DNA from: Maritimibacter dapengensis
GTDB lineage: Bacteria; Pseudomonadota; Alphaproteobacteria; Rhodobacterales; Rhodobacteraceae
Assembly (NCBI RefSeq): GCF_019218265.1
Contig: NZ_JAHUZE010000007.1
Coordinates: forward strand, 1 to 48,413
Direction of reading: 5' to 3'
Length of the DNA stretch: 48,413 nucleotides
Part shown: one piece after another, positions 34,349-42,565 of the stretch
Position numbering within the stretch: position 1 is the stretch's first letter
How the letters are laid out: the number at the start of each line of letters is the position of its first letter
Position numbers and translations under genes: made by a program
Notes under the pieces: generated by a model
Database searches by the model: none
What the model saw: the letters and a program-made list of their open reading frames with translations, nothing else
What the model was told of the DNA's origin: nothing

Positions 34349-34663
34349 CTAGCTGGTCGCCGTAGCGGGCCTTCCTGATGCCTCGTGACGCTCGCGTCGT
34401 CCGGCCGTCAGTGGGATATTCGCCGAGAGGCAACCCATGTCGGCCAGGAAACTGACCAATCCGACGCTCGTCTTGAACTTGCGAAATTTGAAGACGCTGC
34501 GGCTTGTCACAAGCATCTTCGCATCCTGACCATCCTTCGTCACCATGTGCACGACCCAGGAGCCATACCAGCTGTTATGGCGTTTCTCGGCGGTCTGGTT
34601 GCAGATCACCTCGATGAGATAGCCATCTGAGAGCAGATCGCGCAGGCCATCCTCGATGACCAC
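34349..34663 (-). CDS. Conserved-looking hypothetical protein
   Basis: About 104 residues: an N-terminal acidic helix (EDGLRDLLSDGYLIEVICNQ), then HNSWYGSWVVHMVTKDGQDAKMLVTSR, FKFRKFKTSVGLVSFLADMG and a basic tail. The mixed beta-strand pattern and good codon use suggest a real gene, but I cannot name a family. The start is uncertain: a GTG at 34663 is used and a TTG at 34684 is also in frame. No clear Shine-Dalgarno was seen. Confidence 0.5.
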   Translation of the reverse strand: MVIEDGLRDLLSDGYLIEVICNQTAEKRHNSWYGSWVVHMVTKDGQDAKMLVTSRSVFKFRKFKTSVGLVSFLADMGCLSANIPLTAGRRERHEASGRPATATS

Positions 34664-34684
34664 GTTCGGTGTTGCGCCGTCCAA

Positions 34685-35278
34685 CTGCTTATCTTCTTCA
34701 CTTATGCCGACACGTATCGGGATTGGAGCGGGCCGGAGCTTCTACCTGATCTTCCGAGTCGCATGCGTCGTTGCTCAGTTTCGCGATGCCGTACGGGACA
34801 TCCTCGAAATTCGCAACGCGGCCAGGATTGAAGCCGTCGGGAAGAGATGCGCATGTCCTCGCCCTGGCATTTCAACTTCTCCAGCCTGTCAGATCACTTT
34901 CTGCTTGAGGTCCCTGGTTGTTCGACCGAGGAACTGAACGCGGGCCGGTGTTGCGTTGCGACGGATCGTAGTCTGTATCGAACGATCAGCCATGTCTGGC
35001 GAGGCCCCTTCGGCGTTCTTGGCGTTGGCTGTTGTCTGATCTCCCTTCGTGGCCCCCCGCACTTCTCCCGATGTCTGAGTTGCATGACATGCTGGTCGCA
35101 GCTGTCGTCCCGCCCACAAGGGTTGTCGCCGATCTTTTTCCCCTGTCCCTGCGGGCCATTCCGCGCGCACCAAAAAAACCTGCGCCTGCCCCTCTCCGCT
35201 GCGCTTCGCCTTCGGTGTGGCCAGGCCTTGGCCAGCTGCAAGGTGACCATCATTGCAACGCAAACAAGGAGAAGAGCA
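34685..35278. other. Long leader without a convincing gene
   Basis: Open frames exist on both strands, but their translations (many Cys, Arg and Pro runs) do not look like proteins. The last 30 bases hold the AAGGAGAAGAG ribosome-binding site of the DUF736 gene. No repeats or hairpins were recognised. Confidence 0.4.
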
Positions 35279-35617
35279 ATGACCACGAACTGCATCAAAT
35301 TCACCAGCGCCGACATCGAAACCGCCAAGGGCACAGGCTCCATCTCGACCCTGACCTTCGACCTCGACATCACGGTCGAACCCGTCGCGAGTACGAACCC
35401 GATGGCCCCCACGCACCGCGTCCTCGGCCGCTCCCCGCGCGGCAAGCTGGTCGAGTGCGGCGGCATCTGGAAGAAGCAGAACAAGGAGACCGGCGCCGAC
35501 TACTACACGCTGACCATCCGTGACCACGGCTTCAACGCCAACCTCGGCAAGGCCGCGAACCAGGACGATCTGTCCCTGCAGGCCGTCATCCCCTGGGGCC
35601 CGAAAGACGCCGCCTGA
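35279..35617 (+). CDS. DUF736 family plasmid protein
   Basis: A 112-residue protein of the DUF736 family, frequent next to conjugation and replication genes on alphaproteobacterial plasmids. It starts MTTNCIKFTSADIETAKGTG, has THRVLGRSPRGKLVECGGIWKK in the middle and YYTLTIRDHGFNANLG near the end. A strong AAGGAG lies 8 nt before the ATG. Upstream in-frame sequence is open but not homologous. Function is unknown. Confidence 0.85.
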   Translation: MTTNCIKFTSADIETAKGTGSISTLTFDLDITVEPVASTNPMAPTHRVLGRSPRGKLVECGGIWKKQNKETGADYYTLTIRDHGFNANLGKAANQDDLSLQAVIPWGPKDAA

Positions 35618-35659
35618 GCCAAGGGCCAGACCGCTTCGGCGGTCTGGCTGCACCAGGCT

Positions 35660-35693
35660 CCGAGGTTTTTGCACGCGTGCAAAATCACCTCGG
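35660..35693. repeat. parS-like palindrome upstream of repA, inside a longer inverted repeat
   Basis: TTTTGCACGCGTGCAAAA (35667-35684) is a perfect 18-bp palindrome. It is bracketed by a second inverted repeat, CCGAGGT/ACCTCGG, at 35660-35666 and 35687-35693. A near-identical copy lies inside repB. Palindromes of this kind are the centromere (parS) sites of repABC plasmids, bound by RepB. The nested arrangement could also form a terminator hairpin after the DUF736 gene. Confidence 0.8.
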
Positions 35694-35737
35694 CGGTTCA
35701 GGTTGCTGTCCGTATTTTCAATCGGTGTAGCCCATAT

Positions 35738-35767
35738 TGTGCGCCGGAAATCCTGTAGGCGTACAAT
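35738..35767 (+). promoter_or_regulatory. Candidate repABC promoter with GTACA palindrome
   Basis: TTGTGC and TACAAT are separated by 18 bases. The -10 overlaps the palindrome GTACAATATCTGTAC (35761-35775), a plausible RepA/RepB autoregulatory operator. A five-codon reading frame (35832-35846) ends in TAATG, overlapping the repA start. Confidence 0.4.
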
Positions 35768-35845
35768 ATCTGTACATTTCCTCAAAAACCGTGCTATTTA
35801 CAACTCGGAGCGATTCCGTGAGAGAGTCGAAATGAGAGCGGTGTA

Positions 35846-37201
35846 ATGGGCGGCAGTATAGAACAGTTCCTTCAAGAGCTCGAGCGGGGCCTTGGCCGGA
35901 CCATGGTCTCGGTCAACAAGGAGTTGACGATGCGCGAGCGCATCAAGCGCTCTTGGTCGATGCGCCAATGTGCTCGCTTCCTGAACATTAGCCATCAGCA
36001 TCTGACGAAGTTCGCTAAGGACAATGAGGATTTTCCTGCCGGCAAGCATGTAGGGCGCGAGCGTGTTTTCACCCTGACGGAGCTGATGCACATCCGGGCT
36101 TTGATGGCTGCCTCAGCAAAGCGGCCTGAGCATTTTCTTGCTTGGCGCAAACCCGACGATCCTTTGCCCGTTATTTCGTTTGCAAGTCAGAAAGGTGGAA
36201 CGGCGAAGTCGCTTAGTGCTGCGCACTTCGCTCAGTACCTGAGTCTGCACTACGGCATGCGAGTCGGCGTCATGGACGCTGACCCCCAGAGCACGATCAC
36301 GCTCTATTTTGTCGGCGGCGAAGAAATGCCAACTTTGCCAGATGACGAAACTCCGACGATGGTTGACTTCGCGGGGCTGTTTCAGACCGACGAATCCATC
36401 CCCTACACTGACTATGATGCGGAGACGCTTGACGGGTTTTTCAAGAAAACGTCCTGGCCGGGCGTGCGGCTAGTACCTGCGCATGGCGAAACCTCAGAAG
36501 GTGAAATTCAGATCGCGAGGTTGTTGCGAGCGGGCACCCCGGAAAAGCGGTTCTACAGGTTCCTAAGAGACTCCATAGATCGTTGGAAAGAGGGGAATCC
36601 ACCGGTCACCCGTCCGAATGAACTGGTGAGCAACGGTAGGGTCGACCAAACGAAGCTTGAAAGTGCCCTCAACGAGACCTTGGACTGCATCATTATCGAC
36701 TATCAGCCTGCGCTGACACTGTTCCAGCTGAACAATGTGATGGCGTCTACTTCGTTGATTATCCCGCAGACGATGAAGGGGTTCGACATTGCGACCTTGT
36801 CCACCTTTGTGACTGGTCTCCTCACTATGCTGCGCCACATTTTCGCGACGGATCGGATCGATATGGGCGGTGCGGCACATATGCTGTTGCCCACGATCGT
36901 GCAGAGAACAAATGAGCAAGATCTCACACAGGTCGGCAACCTGCTCGAAAACTGTCCAGATGAGGTGCTGCCGGTATTCTATCTTCGCTCTGATGCTATT
37001 TCGAACGCGTCGGACGTTTATCAATCCGTCTACGAGTACGACCCAGATACGCCAGGCAAGCGAAAAGGCATCAACAGGTTCATCGAGAATGCTGACGCTG
37101 TGAATGACGCCATCGTCTCACGCCTCTGGCCTGGTCTTGAGCGTGGCTATGCCGAGGATTGGATGCAGAACTTCTACAATTTCGAGGAGGAAGCCGAATG
37201 A
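35846..37201 (+). CDS. repA: RepA, ParA-type partition ATPase of a repABC replicon
   Basis: A 451-residue ParA-family protein. The N-terminal DNA-binding region (SMRQCARFLNISHQHLTKFA) is at about 38-57. The deviant Walker A reads SQKGGTAKSLSAAHFAQYLS (residues 114-133), and VGVMDADPQST is Walker A' near 140-150. The P-loop Thr/Ser pattern (KGGTAKS) departs from the usual KGGVGKT. It partitions the plasmid with RepB and represses the operon. The stop overlaps the repB start (ATGA). Confidence 0.95.
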   Translation: MGGSIEQFLQELERGLGRTMVSVNKELTMRERIKRSWSMRQCARFLNISHQHLTKFAKDNEDFPAGKHVGRERVFTLTELMHIRALMAASAKRPEHFLAWRKPDDPLPVISFASQKGGTAKSLSAAHFAQYLSLHYGMRVGVMDADPQSTITLYFVGGEEMPTLPDDETPTMVDFAGLFQTDESIPYTDYDAETLDGFFKKTSWPGVRLVPAHGETSEGEIQIARLLRAGTPEKRFYRFLRDSIDRWKEGNPPVTRPNELVSNGRVDQTKLESALNETLDCIIIDYQPALTLFQLNNVMASTSLIIPQTMKGFDIATLSTFVTGLLTMLRHIFATDRIDMGGAAHMLLPTIVQRTNEQDLTQVGNLLENCPDEVLPVFYLRSDAISNASDVYQSVYEYDPDTPGKRKGINRFIENADAVNDAIVSRLWPGLERGYAEDWMQNFYNFEEEAE

Positions 37202-38241
37202 AGCGAACACTGAGCAGCTCGGTCCTCAAGAAAAAGCCCACGCGCCCAGATGAGGATGTGTCTGCGGCTCCTGGATCTGGTGCAAGCGATCAGATTCACG
37301 AAGACGAAGCGAAACTGGTTGGTGGGGTTAAGCCAAGACTGGGCGGCTCTGGCAGTGCTTGGAAGGCCGGAGCGCTTTCAGACGCCAGCCAGATGCTTCA
37401 CGTTGAGCGCGCACAGGTCGTGGAGCGCATTCTCGCGGGTCGACATGAGTTACAGATTGATCCGTCTCAGATCGTGGACGTGATTGGATCGGACCGGCGT
37501 GAAGATTGGCGCGACCAAGAGGCATTTGAGAAGCTCAAAGAGAGTATCGAGAAGAATGGTCAAGATACGCCCATTCATGTTCGGCCAGCGGATCCTGATT
37601 GGCGACCGGATGAACGTGAGCCCGAGAACGTAGAAGGCGTGACATTCCAGTTGATCGTGGGTCGGCGACGCCATGCGATCCTTGAAGCTTTGGGATTGCC
37701 TGTCCGCGCCATTCTGGTTCCACAATCCCTTCGGGGTTCCCGTGAAGAGCAGTTCGAGATGCTATTCATGCGCTTCCGGGAGAATGAGGAACGTGAAAAC
37801 CTCAGCGCTTTCGAGCGCCTGGTTTCGATAGGCGAGATGTTTGAGCGGCTACAAGATGCCAAACCGAACGAGAAGATAACCGCAACCGAGTTCGCCAAGC
37901 GTGTGGGTGTCCATAACAGCGCGGTATCACGTGGTCGCGCTGTCTATGCCGCTAGAGCTGAGATTTTGCACGCGTGCAAAGATGTCTACGATCTCAGCCA
38001 CCGTGACCTCGAAAAGGTTCTTGGTGACCTGACTGAGAAGCAGTCCAAGCCTGTAAAAAAGAAATCACAAAGCCCAAAGAAACTCACGGTACAGCGAAAG
38101 ATCGGTTCGCGGAAATTGAGTGTCACAGGGCAGGGCGGGAAGCTCTCGGTCGCTGCCACGGGGTTAACATTGGACGAGGACATTCTCAGAGGTTTGAGTG
38201 ATGTCATCGCTGAGTATTTGGAGAAACACGGATCGAAGTAA
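37198..38241 (+). CDS. repB: RepB, ParB-type centromere-binding protein
   Basis: A 347-residue ParB-family protein. The N terminus is the RepA-contacting MKRTLSSSVLKKKPTRP. The ParB/Srx-like domain starts at IDPSQIVDVIGSDRREDW, LIVGRRRHAILEALG and RENEERENLSAFERLVSIGEMF follow, and the helix-turn-helix is in TEFAKRVGVHNSAVSRGRAV. It overlaps repA by 4 nt. A copy of the parS-like palindrome lies within its coding sequence (37964-37981), so RepB can bind its own gene. Confidence 0.95.
   Translation: MKRTLSSSVLKKKPTRPDEDVSAAPGSGASDQIHEDEAKLVGGVKPRLGGSGSAWKAGALSDASQMLHVERAQVVERILAGRHELQIDPSQIVDVIGSDRREDWRDQEAFEKLKESIEKNGQDTPIHVRPADPDWRPDEREPENVEGVTFQLIVGRRRHAILEALGLPVRAILVPQSLRGSREEQFEMLFMRFRENEERENLSAFERLVSIGEMFERLQDAKPNEKITATEFAKRVGVHNSAVSRGRAVYAARAEILHACKDVYDLSHRDLEKVLGDLTEKQSKPVKKKSQSPKKLTVQRKIGSRKLSVTGQGGKLSVAATGLTLDEDILRGLSDVIAEYLEKHGSK
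37964..37981. repeat. Second parS-like palindrome, inside repB
   Basis: TTTTGCACGCGTGCAAAG has a 16-bp perfect core TTTGCACGCGTGCAAA, identical to the core of the site upstream of repA. It encodes ILHACKD in RepB, so its preservation also constrains the protein. Confidence 0.8.
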
Positions 38242-38320
38242 GAGGCAGGAGCCGCGGAGACGGTGGTCTTCGATCCAAACGAGGTAAGAAACAGGAGCGG
38301 ATATGCTTTGAGATAAAGGC

Positions 38321-38375
38321 AAAAGAAAAGCCCCCAAGCTGAGGGCCTGAGAGCTTATCAATATTAGTTTGGTCG
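38321..38375 (-). ncRNA. incA-type counter-transcribed RNA between repB and repC
   Basis: On the minus strand a good promoter (38381-38409) is followed by about 55 nt ending in a terminator: GCCCTC-AGCTT-GGGGGC (one G-U pair) and then TTTTCTTTT (38321-38346). The location in the repB-repC gap, antisense orientation and size match the ctRNA that represses RepC synthesis in repABC plasmids. The 5' end is inferred from promoter spacing. Confidence 0.8.
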
Positions 38376-38380
38376 CTATC

Positions 38381-38409
38381 ACGATAGTTCTCCGGCGAAT
38401 CACTGTCAA
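38381..38409 (-). promoter_or_regulatory. Promoter of the antisense RNA
   Basis: TTGACA (38404-38409, minus strand) is separated by 17 bases from TATCGT (38381-38386). This is a near-consensus housekeeping promoter pointing toward repB, consistent with constitutive ctRNA synthesis. The remaining sequence up to repC is its leader. Confidence 0.75.
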
Positions 38410-38475
38410 CAGCATCGCTCCTGAGCGAACGGGATTCTTTTGCCCTCCATCAAGCAGAGGAGGCGAGAACTATCC

Positions 38476-39756
38476 ATGAAACATACAGGTTGGCGCAAGC
38501 CGACACCGGGTCTTGGCATTGCAGAGCAGCTTGCCAAAGCCGGTGAACAGGTGGCTGTACCCAAAACGCGGGCCTTCGTGGCCGTGAAGCGGGTGGGGGC
38601 CTACATTGGCCTCAAGGCCGGAGACATGATGCTCCTCGACACGCTCGGGGCCTTTACGCAGGCCCAGGACTGGGACGAGGGGCAGCGCCCGATCGTCTGG
38701 GCGTCGAACGCCTATCTGATGGAGCAGACGGGCTTCTCGCTCTCCGCACTCAAGCGGCATGCGCGGCGGCTGGCCGAAATCGGCGTGATTTCCTTCCAGG
38801 ACAGCCCGAACGGCAAGCGGTGGGGCCGCAGGGACGCCGAGGGGCGCATCATCGAAGCCTATGGCTTTGATTTGTCGCCGCTGTCGGCGCGTGTCGAGGA
38901 GTTCGAGGAGCTCCATGCCGATTTGCAGGCCGAGCGCGAGCTCTGTCAGCGCCTGAAGCGCCAGATCACGGTTGCACGCCGTATGATCCGCACTCGGATC
39001 GAGGCGGCCGTCAGCAGCGCGCTGCGCGGGCCCTGGACGCAATTCACAGGCCTTTTCGAGGAACTTCTGGACCGGCTTCCGCGCCGTCACGAAGCCTCAG
39101 AGCAGCTTGCACGGCTGCTGGGCTGGTTCAAGGAGCTTCAGGAACGCGTTGAAGCTGCCTATCTCAAAGCAACCGATGTCGTCCAACTTGTGGAAAACAC
39201 ACCTGAAACCAAGGAACAAGCTTCTGAGAAGACTCAAGAAATGAACCCCAGGGAGGTCATTTCTGACCCTCATATACTAATTACAAACCAACTTAATCCT
39301 GTAACTCGTAATTCCTCAGAAAATGAGGAAGTCGCGGCCGTGGTGCCCAATGCTCGACCCGAAGATCAGGTTGATAGGGAGCTGGAAGAATGGGTTGCTG
39401 AGGTGCGTAAGAAGCGGGCGGCGCTGGATCTGCCTACTGTTATGCAAGCCTGTCCCGAATTCGCATCCTGGGCGCGCAATATGGGCGGGTTCCTAAAGGA
39501 TTGGGGCGATCTGCACAGGGTTGCCGGGCAGCTCAGGCCGATGATCGGGGTGTCCGAGCATGCCTGGAACGTTGCGCAAGACCGGCTGGGCAAACAGGTG
39601 GCGACAGCGGCGTTGGCGCTTGTCTTCGAGAAGCATTGCGCGGGCGAAGTTTCGTCGCCGGGCGGCTATCTGCGCGGCATGGTCGAGAAGGCCGGGGCAG
39701 GGGAGCTGCATCTCGAGCGCAGCTTCTATGGCAGGCTCAGCGGGCAGGCGGCGTGA
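38476..39756 (+). CDS. repC: RepC, replication initiator
   Basis: A 426-residue RepC initiator. The N-terminal conserved part has HTGWRKPTPGLGIAEQLAKAG, the DNA-binding winged-helix region has LDTLGAFTQAQDW and YLMEQTGFSLSALKRHARRLAEIG, and the C-terminal domain has GGYLRGMVEKAGAGELHLERSFYG. The central linker (about 235-300) is low-complexity and encoded by AT-rich DNA. The start at 38476 matches the family N terminus; a TTG at 38440 is in frame but not homologous. It is under ctRNA control and converges with a recombinase gene. Confidence 0.95.
   Translation: MKHTGWRKPTPGLGIAEQLAKAGEQVAVPKTRAFVAVKRVGAYIGLKAGDMMLLDTLGAFTQAQDWDEGQRPIVWASNAYLMEQTGFSLSALKRHARRLAEIGVISFQDSPNGKRWGRRDAEGRIIEAYGFDLSPLSARVEEFEELHADLQAERELCQRLKRQITVARRMIRTRIEAAVSSALRGPWTQFTGLFEELLDRLPRRHEASEQLARLLGWFKELQERVEAAYLKATDVVQLVENTPETKEQASEKTQEMNPREVISDPHILITNQLNPVTRNSSENEEVAAVVPNARPEDQVDRELEEWVAEVRKKRAALDLPTVMQACPEFASWARNMGGFLKDWGDLHRVAGQLRPMIGVSEHAWNVAQDRLGKQVATAALALVFEKHCAGEVSSPGGYLRGMVEKAGAGELHLERSFYGRLSGQAA
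39186..39330. other. AT-rich stretch within repC, probable origin of replication
   Basis: This is a distinctly AT-rich block (for example CATATACTAATTACAAACCA) inside an otherwise GC-rich gene. In repABC plasmids the origin maps within repC at such a stretch. Assignment is by position and composition only. Confidence 0.5.
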
Positions 39757-39768
39757 TGGGGCAGAAAA

Positions 39769-40896
39769 TCAGAGACCGGCGGCCTTTGTCAGGTTCACCC
39801 GGAACCGATCGCGGCGGCGCTGGTAGCGACGGGTCATCTCTGCCGAGGCATGCCCCAGCTGCTTCTGGACGTAGCGTTCGTCAACTTCGGCCGAACTGGC
39901 GAGCCCGGCGCGAAGGCTGTGACCGGAGAACAGCGCCAGGCGCTCTTTTTCGGTCAGCTCGGATCGGATGCCGGCGTCCAATACCGTACGCTTGATCAGG
40001 CGCGCGACATGCTTGTCGTTCAGCCTGTTTTCGGAAGCGCGTTTGCCGTCCCTCGACGTACCGACGAAGACCGGGCCGAAATTGATCTTCGCGAAATGCA
40101 GCCATTGCTCAATAGCATGCACGGGGCAGGTCTGATCCTTGGAGCCGCGGCCGATCTCGACTTCACGCCAACCGGTCTTGGCGTTGAGAGTCAGGAGGGC
40201 GCCTTTCTCCATGATCTCAATCCATCCGCCGGAATCTGGCGTGTCATCTTTATGTACATCGAGGCTCACGATTTCCGAGCGGCGCAGGCCTCCGGCATAG
40301 CCCAGCAGCAAGATTGCCCGATCTCGCAGCCCGCGCAGATCGTAGGGCAGGGTGGCTATCATCGCGAGGATGTCCTCGGCGAGGATAGCGGCCTTCTGGA
40401 CCGGCGGTCGCGCATGCTTACGCTTGATCCCGGCCAGCACGGTGGCGATGTGGCGGTTCTTGCGATCAAGGGTGAAGCCGCGCTGCGCGTAATTCCAGGC
40501 GAGACCGGACAGGCGGCGATCGATGGTGCTGACCGACAGGGGTCGGGACGCCGACTGCGAAGGGGAGGTGCCCGACCCGGACGCAAGATCCGCGAGGTAC
40601 AGGCCGATCATCTCCGGTGAGGGGGGCAGCGGCTCCGCGCCCTTCATCCGGCACCAGCGCGCGAAATGCGCCCAGTCCTTTGCATAAGCCTTCAGCGTGT
40701 TGTCAGATGCCGCCGCGCGCGCATAGTCGCGTGCCGTATCGACCAGGCGATCGAGCGTGCCCGAGCCAGCCACAAAGGACGGCAGGCTCAAGGCCTCGCC
40801 GTCAGGACCATCTCTCTCGCTGTCCTCGTTGGGCGAAGACCCGATTGGCGGCTCTGAGGTCGGTTTCTCGGTGTTTTCTGACATGTCGCCGAGCAT
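39769..40896 (-). CDS. Tyrosine recombinase/integrase
   Basis: A 375-residue site-specific recombinase. It has a SAM-like N-terminal domain (SDNTLKAYAKDWAHFARWC) and a catalytic domain with Arg in AGGLRRSEIVSL (about 205), Lys240, HSLRAG (His326, Arg329), LGHAS (His349) and the nucleophile Tyr358 in TRRYQRR. It may resolve plasmid multimers or act as the integrase of an island. The start at 40896 is uncertain (40884 also possible); neither has a strong Shine-Dalgarno. It is convergent with repC and divergent from DUF1403. Confidence 0.92.
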   Translation of the reverse strand: MLGDMSENTEKPTSEPPIGSSPNEDSERDGPDGEALSLPSFVAGSGTLDRLVDTARDYARAAASDNTLKAYAKDWAHFARWCRMKGAEPLPPSPEMIGLYLADLASGSGTSPSQSASRPLSVSTIDRRLSGLAWNYAQRGFTLDRKNRHIATVLAGIKRKHARPPVQKAAILAEDILAMIATLPYDLRGLRDRAILLLGYAGGLRRSEIVSLDVHKDDTPDSGGWIEIMEKGALLTLNAKTGWREVEIGRGSKDQTCPVHAIEQWLHFAKINFGPVFVGTSRDGKRASENRLNDKHVARLIKRTVLDAGIRSELTEKERLALFSGHSLRAGLASSAEVDERYVQKQLGHASAEMTRRYQRRRDRFRVNLTKAAGL

Positions 40897-40906
40897 ATTC
40901 TTTTAC

Positions 40907-40931
40907 GTCCGATAATGCAAACTTATTGGAC
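40907..40931. promoter_or_regulatory. Palindrome between recombinase and DUF1403 genes
   Basis: GTCCGATAA and TTATTGGAC form 9-bp arms with one mismatch around seven bases. It lies 10 nt upstream of the recombinase start in the 113-bp divergent gap, so it could be an operator or a recombinase crossover site with two inverted core arms. Confidence 0.5.
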
Positions 40932-41009
40932 TTAGCGTGGAGCCGCAGGGTGGGGCGGTTTGCACATCATATTGTGGACGAAAGCGCCGCCACGGGATAG
41001 TCTTGTGGC

Positions 41010-41963
41010 ATGACATACCAGCCCGCCAAGATCTCCAACGACCTGAGCACCCTACCGCAGCTGCCGGGCTGGGTCACCTCCGGACGTGCGGAAACCCTTG
41101 AAACTGTGGCCTTTCGATCGGGGGCGGCGCTGACGGTGCTCGATCAACTGATCAGCGATCCCAGGCATGGCGTGCCGCTGAAACTACTGGCCAACCGACT
41201 GGCGCTGAGTGCCGCAGTGGCGACCTCGAAACTGGAAGGACGGCTGGTGCGGGAAGTCGATATCCGCGATGCCTACCATCTGACGCCGCCGGGCGAGGCG
41301 CGCGGTCCCGATGGCGATCTGCTGGCCTTCTGGCGCGAGGCGGTGCGGCTTCGGCTGAATGGACCCGGCGAGATCGCAGACCTGATCGGGCCCGACCGCG
41401 CGGAGGATGTGGCCGGTTGGTTGGACGCCGGGCAAGATCGGGCCCGGACTCATGGGCCTCTGGCGGGATGCGTGGCCGTCCTGCGTGCCGTTTTGGAGAC
41501 CGATGACCGAGGAGAGCGGGTCGCTTGCTTGCTGTCCGATGTCGTCCTGGCGCGGGCCCTGAACTGGAAGGTGGTGTTACCGGTTACGGCGCAGCGGCTG
41601 ACGAAGGCCGCATTGCGCGACCTGACAGCAGAAGGGCAAAGGGCCGAGCTGGCAGTCCAGGCGCGGATCCTCGAGTCCATCGAGGCTGTGATCCGGCTGG
41701 CGCGGGATCTCGCCCGCCGCGCCGAGGCACTTCGCACCGTCGCGCCGAAGCTCCGGGCGAAGGGATCGGATGCCGCGGTCGAGCTGTTCCTGACCGAGGA
41801 TGCGGTGTTGCCTGCGTGGATGCTGTCGCCGCGTATCCGCGGAACAACGATCCCCATGACCGATCGCGCCGCGCGGCGGTTCTGCGATCGATTGGTCGAA
41901 CTGGGCGTGGCACGGGAGCTAACCGGACGGCCGACCTTCCGGCTCTATGGGATCGCGCCATGA
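41010..41963 (+). CDS. DUF1403 family protein
   Basis: A 317-residue protein matching the DUF1403 pattern: an N-terminal PGWVTSGRAETLETVAFRSGAAL segment, a central helical part with RAVLETDDRGERVACLLSDVVLARAL, and a C-terminal winged-helix-like end, RAARRFCDRLVELGVARELTGR. Function is unknown. It is translationally coupled to scpB (ATGA overlap), which suggests a role in DNA organisation or segregation. The ATG at 41010 follows the divergent promoter region. Confidence 0.8.
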   Translation: MTYQPAKISNDLSTLPQLPGWVTSGRAETLETVAFRSGAALTVLDQLISDPRHGVPLKLLANRLALSAAVATSKLEGRLVREVDIRDAYHLTPPGEARGPDGDLLAFWREAVRLRLNGPGEIADLIGPDRAEDVAGWLDAGQDRARTHGPLAGCVAVLRAVLETDDRGERVACLLSDVVLARALNWKVVLPVTAQRLTKAALRDLTAEGQRAELAVQARILESIEAVIRLARDLARRAEALRTVAPKLRAKGSDAAVELFLTEDAVLPAWMLSPRIRGTTIPMTDRAARRFCDRLVELGVARELTGRPTFRLYGIAP

Positions 41964-42565
41964 CGACCGCGACCCGGAAACGGAAACCGGTGGACGAGGG
42001 AGGCGCCGGCTTTGACCGGGAGCTCGATGATCTGCCGCAAGAGTTGCGCTGGCGCGAATGGATGGGGCGGGTCGAAGCGGTGCTGTTCGCCAGTGCCTCG
42101 CCGGTTGGCCGCGACGATCTCGCGCGCGTGGTGGGGCAGGGGGCCTCGGTCGAGATGCTGATCGAAGACATCCAGGCCGAGTTGACCGGCCGTCCCTACG
42201 AACTGGTTCAGGTCGCCGGCGGCTGGATGTTTCGCACCAGGACGCAGTTTGCAGATGCCATCAAGGCGGCTGCCGATATTGGCGACCAGACGCTCGCCTT
42301 CACCGAGATGGAGATGGGGGTGCTCTGCGCCATCGCCTATCATCAGCCGATCGACCGCGCCGGCTTGGCCGACATTTTCGGCAAGGAGGTCAGCCGCGAT
42401 CTTCTGGCCCGGCTGCGGTACAAGGATCTAATCGCCAGCGGGCCGCGGTCGCCGCGTCCTGGGGCGCCGCATACTTTTGTCACAACCGAGACGTTTATGG
42501 TGACGTTCGATCTGCAGAGCCTGCGGGATCTGCCGGAATTGGAGCTGGTTCAACACCCAGCCTAA
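41960..42565 (+). CDS. scpB: ScpB-like segregation and condensation protein
   Basis: A 201-residue ScpB-family protein with two winged-helix units: RVEAVLFASASPVGRDDLARVVG, then ELVQVAGGWMFRTRTQFADAI and LAFTEMEMGVLCAIAYHQPIDRAGLADIFG. In chromosomes ScpB works with Smc and ScpA; here no scpA or smc lies nearby and the partner is a DUF1403 gene. A plasmid version could recruit host condensin or act independently in partition. It is followed after 107 nt by the Argonaute operon. Confidence 0.85.
   Translation: MTTATRKRKPVDEGGAGFDRELDDLPQELRWREWMGRVEAVLFASASPVGRDDLARVVGQGASVEMLIEDIQAELTGRPYELVQVAGGWMFRTRTQFADAIKAAADIGDQTLAFTEMEMGVLCAIAYHQPIDRAGLADIFGKEVSRDLLARLRYKDLIASGPRSPRPGAPHTFVTTETFMVTFDLQSLRDLPELELVQHPA

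Noticed and set aside
34847-35278. N-terminal extension of the DUF736 protein
   Set aside because: The translation is Cys/Arg/Pro-rich and unlike the family; the strong ribosome-binding site and family N terminus place the start at 35279.
38242-38320. Coding sequence between repB and repC
   Set aside because: No frame with a ribosome-binding site or plausible protein; the interval is part of the ctRNA/leader control region.
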